From Hyphomicrobiales bacterium (GTDB lineage Bacteria; Pseudomonadota; Alphaproteobacteria; Rhizobiales; Xanthobacteraceae), in contig DAHUXA010000020.1 of assembly GCA_027307405.1 (NCBI GenBank), positions 1 to 34,887 on the forward strand: a stretch of DNA of 34,887 nt. The letters run 5' to 3'. How positions within the stretch are numbered: the stretch's first letter is position 1; every line of letters starts with the position of its first letter. Below are positions 32,784 to 34,887 of this stretch, piece by piece. A program made the position numbers and the translations under genes. The notes beneath the pieces were generated by a model. The model made no database searches. It was not told the DNA's origin and was given only the letters and a program-made list of their open reading frames with translations.

Positions 32784-33842
32784 TCAGGGGAACAGCGCGA
32801 CCTGCTCAAGCCCCATCGTCTCCGGCCAGCCCATGATCAGATTCATGTTCTGGACCGCCTGGCCCGAGGCACCTTTGACGAGATTGTCGAGCGCCGAGAC
32901 AACAATGGCCCGGCCCGGAACGCGATCCTTGGCCATGCCGATGAAGGTCATGTTGGAACCCCGCACATGTCTCGTATGTGGAGTTTCACCGAACGGCAGG
33001 ATGTGAACGAATGGTTCCTTCATGTAGGACTTTAAAAGTAGCGCATGAAGATCCTCGGGCGTCCACCCGCGCCGGCCCCGTACATAGATGGTCGAGAGAA
33101 TGCCTCGGTTCATAGGCACCAAATGGGGAGTGAAGGTGACGACCACCTCACGACCGGCCGCAACTGAGAATTCTTGGTCGAGCTCCGCCATATGCCGGTG
33201 GTGGCCAACACCGTAGGCATGGAAGCCTTCCGAAACTTCCGAGAACAGCATGGCCTCTTTGGCCGCGCGCCCCGCCCCTGTCATGCCCGACTTGGCGTCG
33301 ACGATAATTTCGTCGAGCTCGATCGCTTTGTTCTTGATCAATGGAATCAGGGGCAATTGTGCGCAGGTTGTGTAACAGCCCGGATTGGCGACTAGCCGCG
33401 CTTTTTTTATCTCGCGCCGATGGATCTCCGTGAGCCCGTAAACCGCCTCCTTCTGCAATTCCGGTGCATGATGTTCGTGGCCATACCATTTGGCATAGGC
33501 CGCGGTGTCCGACAGGCGAAAGTCGGCTGAGAGATCGACGACTTTGGTCGAGGGCGATCTCGCCAATAGATCTTTGATCACTTTCTGCGTCGTCGCATGT
33601 GGCAGTGCGCAGAAGGCCACATCAAGAGCTACCCTGCCCCAGTCGAGGCCATCGATGGCGACAAGCTGCGGCAACGCAAAGGGCGAGAACTGCGGAAATA
33701 CATCGCGCATCGCCTTGCCCGCGCTGCGCTCGGCGGTGAGCAGAACGATCTCAGCGCGTGGATGGCGTAGCAGCACACGCACCAGTTCGCCCCCAGTGTA
33801 ACCAGAGGCACCCAACACGCCGATTTTCGCTTTCGTAGCCAT
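32784..33842 (-). CDS. argC: N-acetyl-gamma-glutamyl-phosphate reductase
   Basis: Third step of arginine biosynthesis: NADPH reduction of N-acetylglutamyl phosphate to the semialdehyde. A 352-residue protein with the NAD(P) motif GASGYTGGEL (11-20), catalytic Cys156 in ANPGCYTTC, and family blocks YGLTEIHRREI, GMTGAGRAAKEA and HTRHVRGSN. Start and length are typical. No other arginine gene is in the window. It is followed by aidB on the same strand. Confidence 0.97.
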   Translation of the reverse strand: MATKAKIGVLGASGYTGGELVRVLLRHPRAEIVLLTAERSAGKAMRDVFPQFSPFALPQLVAIDGLDWGRVALDVAFCALPHATTQKVIKDLLARSPSTKVVDLSADFRLSDTAAYAKWYGHEHHAPELQKEAVYGLTEIHRREIKKARLVANPGCYTTCAQLPLIPLIKNKAIELDEIIVDAKSGMTGAGRAAKEAMLFSEVSEGFHAYGVGHHRHMAELDQEFSVAAGREVVVTFTPHLVPMNRGILSTIYVRGRRGWTPEDLHALLLKSYMKEPFVHILPFGETPHTRHVRGSNMTFIGMAKDRVPGRAIVVSALDNLVKGASGQAVQNMNLIMGWPETMGLEQVALFP

Positions 33843-33949
33843 GAATCGATCCTTATCCAGAAGTCTTAAAGAACTACCGGAAGAAGGCCAACAGCGCGGT
33901 TTTGATTGGGAATTTGTGCCGCAGCCTTAATCCGGCGGCACGGGAGACG

Positions 33950-33995
33950 ATAAAGCTACGCCCGTGCCAGGTTGGCACGGCGGCGGAGCTTTTTT
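33950..33995 (-). terminator. Hairpin after the iron-sulfur protein gene
   Basis: A perfect 8-bp stem CCGTGCCA / TGGCACGG (33962-33980) is flanked by AAAGCT and AGCTTTTTT, which extend it in both directions. It lies in the 169-bp gap between the iron-sulfur gene stop and argC, and on the minus strand would end the upstream transcript. T-runs are present on the plus side and shorter on the minus side, so it may act in both directions. Confidence 0.55.
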
Positions 33996-34011
33996 GCTGG
34001 AACCAGCGTCG

Positions 34012-34887
34012 TCATGGGCGGGGCATATAGGCTGCGGGCCTTGCCGCGTCAACTCTCGAGCCGACCAGCGGCAGAGGCTGCTCGTTAAGCATTGCCTTGA
34101 CGACGACTTCACGCGCCACCGCCCGGTCAATCCCGTAGGCCGCGATCATGTCCTTGCAATCGGCAACGATGGCATCGGCGTCCTGCATGATCTTCAGCCG
34201 CTTGAAGTGATCATCATGGTGCAGGCCCATGCTGGCGCCGACAATGTCGAGAATATTGATGATGCGGAATGGCCAGTCGCGTTCGTGCGCGCACAATTCA
34301 CGATGGTCGACGTGATAGATTGCGACCAACGCATCGACGCCTGCGGCCTTCGCGGCTTCCAATTCGGCAAGCTGGAGGCCGCGCTTGTAGTCCGGAAGCG
34401 CATTAAGCGAATTGCTCATGAGCCCCACAGCGGGCTGATTGAGATCCACGATCTCTATTCCGGGTACCATGCGCAAGAGTTCGGTGCCGGCCTCGACCAC
34501 GCCTTTAACGCCCGGATGCTTATGCAGTGCAATCCGCATGGCGATCTGATTTTTCAGCATCGGCCGTAGATCTTCAAAACGGGTCTTCAGAAACAACATG
34601 AACGGCGTCATTTCGAAAGGTCGCGACCCCCTCACCTTCTCGATCGTCGGAATTGTCGTTTCAGTGAACTGCACGTGGCAACTCGCGCACCAGGAAATCA
34701 CCCCGGTCTTTCCCTCCGAAAGCTTGTCGAGAGAGCTCGTCGCGACGCGGCCAGATACTTCGGTGTCTCCAGTGCGCAATTGGATCACGCCGCAGCAATG
34801 AGTTGGTCCACCCATGACGCGATACGTGACGCCGAGCGCGTCCATCATGTCGAGCGCGGTCAGTGCCATATGCGGAGTCTTGAGCAC
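34012..34887 (-). CDS. CCG-domain (HdrB-like) iron-sulfur-binding protein, 5' end outside window
   Basis: The visible 291 residues contain cysteine-rich CCG features of heterodisulfide reductase subunit B-like proteins: GGPTHCCGVIQ, then SWCASCHVQF (C-x-x-C), and later IYHVDHRELCAHERDWPF. Such domains bind a non-cubane 4Fe-4S cluster and act in electron transfer or disulfide chemistry. The gene starts to the right of the window (frame open to base 34887), so it is truncated here, and the first codon is not known. Partners are not visible. Confidence 0.85.
   Translation of the reverse strand: MLKTPHMALTALDMMDALGVTYRVMGGPTHCCGVIQLRTGDTEVSGRVATSSLDKLSEGKTGVISWCASCHVQFTETTIPTIEKVRGSRPFEMTPFMLFLKTRFEDLRPMLKNQIAMRIALHKHPGVKGVVEAGTELLRMVPGIEIVDLNQPAVGLMSNSLNALPDYKRGLQLAELEAAKAAGVDALVAIYHVDHRELCAHERDWPFRIINILDIVGASMGLHHDDHFKRLKIMQDADAIVADCKDMIAAYGIDRAVAREVVVKAMLNEQPLPLVGSRVDAARPAAYMPRP

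Noticed and set aside
1-34887. CRISPR arrays, tRNA/rRNA genes, insertion sequences, phage or conjugation genes
   Set aside because: No regularly spaced direct repeats, transposase motifs, integrase motifs or tRNA cloverleaf patterns were seen; codon and base use look uniform by eye.

Overview
This is a GC-rich chromosomal segment from an alphaproteobacterium, most likely a member of the Rhizobiales/Hyphomicrobiales near the Bradyrhizobium/Xanthobacteraceae group. The evidence is the gene set: a MipZ-type division ATPase, DUF1489 and DUF1236 proteins, a DUF3551-like secreted miniprotein, a Bug/TctC binding protein, a class I PHA synthase, and several exact matches to the alphaproteobacterial EcfG general-stress promoter. 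I see no tRNA, rRNA, CRISPR array, insertion sequence, phage gene or integrase. No gap between genes exceeds about 230 bp. I place 39 coding regions; the first and last are probably cut by the window edges.

Region 1 (1-5.5 kb) covers cell envelope and division. It holds a D,D-carboxypeptidase with a SPOR domain, a membrane J-domain protein translationally coupled to a VWA protein, MipZ, and divergent panC. Region 2 (5.5-10 kb, minus strand) holds the biotin-bearing subunit of methylcrotonyl-CoA carboxylase followed by DUF1489, a membrane protein, a Bug-type binding protein and a GYD protein. Region 3 (10-15 kb) holds a lysine-rich protein, two paralogous tiny membrane proteins, a quinone-oxidoreductase/MFS pair, a family-3 binding protein without a signal peptide, and a cytochrome c'-like protein. 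Region 4 (15-18.4 kb) starts with the carboxyltransferase subunit of methylcrotonyl-CoA carboxylase. Three self-contained stress cassettes follow (DUF1236, DUF3551-like, CsbD), each with an exact EcfG promoter in front and a strong hairpin behind.

Region 5 (18.4-21.6 kb) is a set of single housekeeping genes: cupin, Nudix, GST, rhodanese, DUF599 and a tiny membrane protein. Region 6 (21.6-28.6 kb) is a long minus-strand operon running lipoprotein, alaC-type aminotransferase, homoserine dehydrogenase, glpX, a stand-alone MetE-C-like methyltransferase, recJ. Region 7 (28.7-34.9 kb) holds phaC, a MAPEG protein, an aidB-type acyl-CoA dehydrogenase, argC and a partial CCG-domain iron-sulfur protein.

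The strongest unlisted signal is a local concentration of EcfG promoters: four exact GGAAC-N16/17-CGTT sites, each 29-57 bp upstream of a small-protein gene. The second is architectural: four convergent gene pairs share overlapping stop codons in exactly the same 4-bp CTAG/CTAA arrangement. The third is a two-member family of very small single-pass membrane proteins with a shared VNWD-V motif, one of which was missed by the ORF track.
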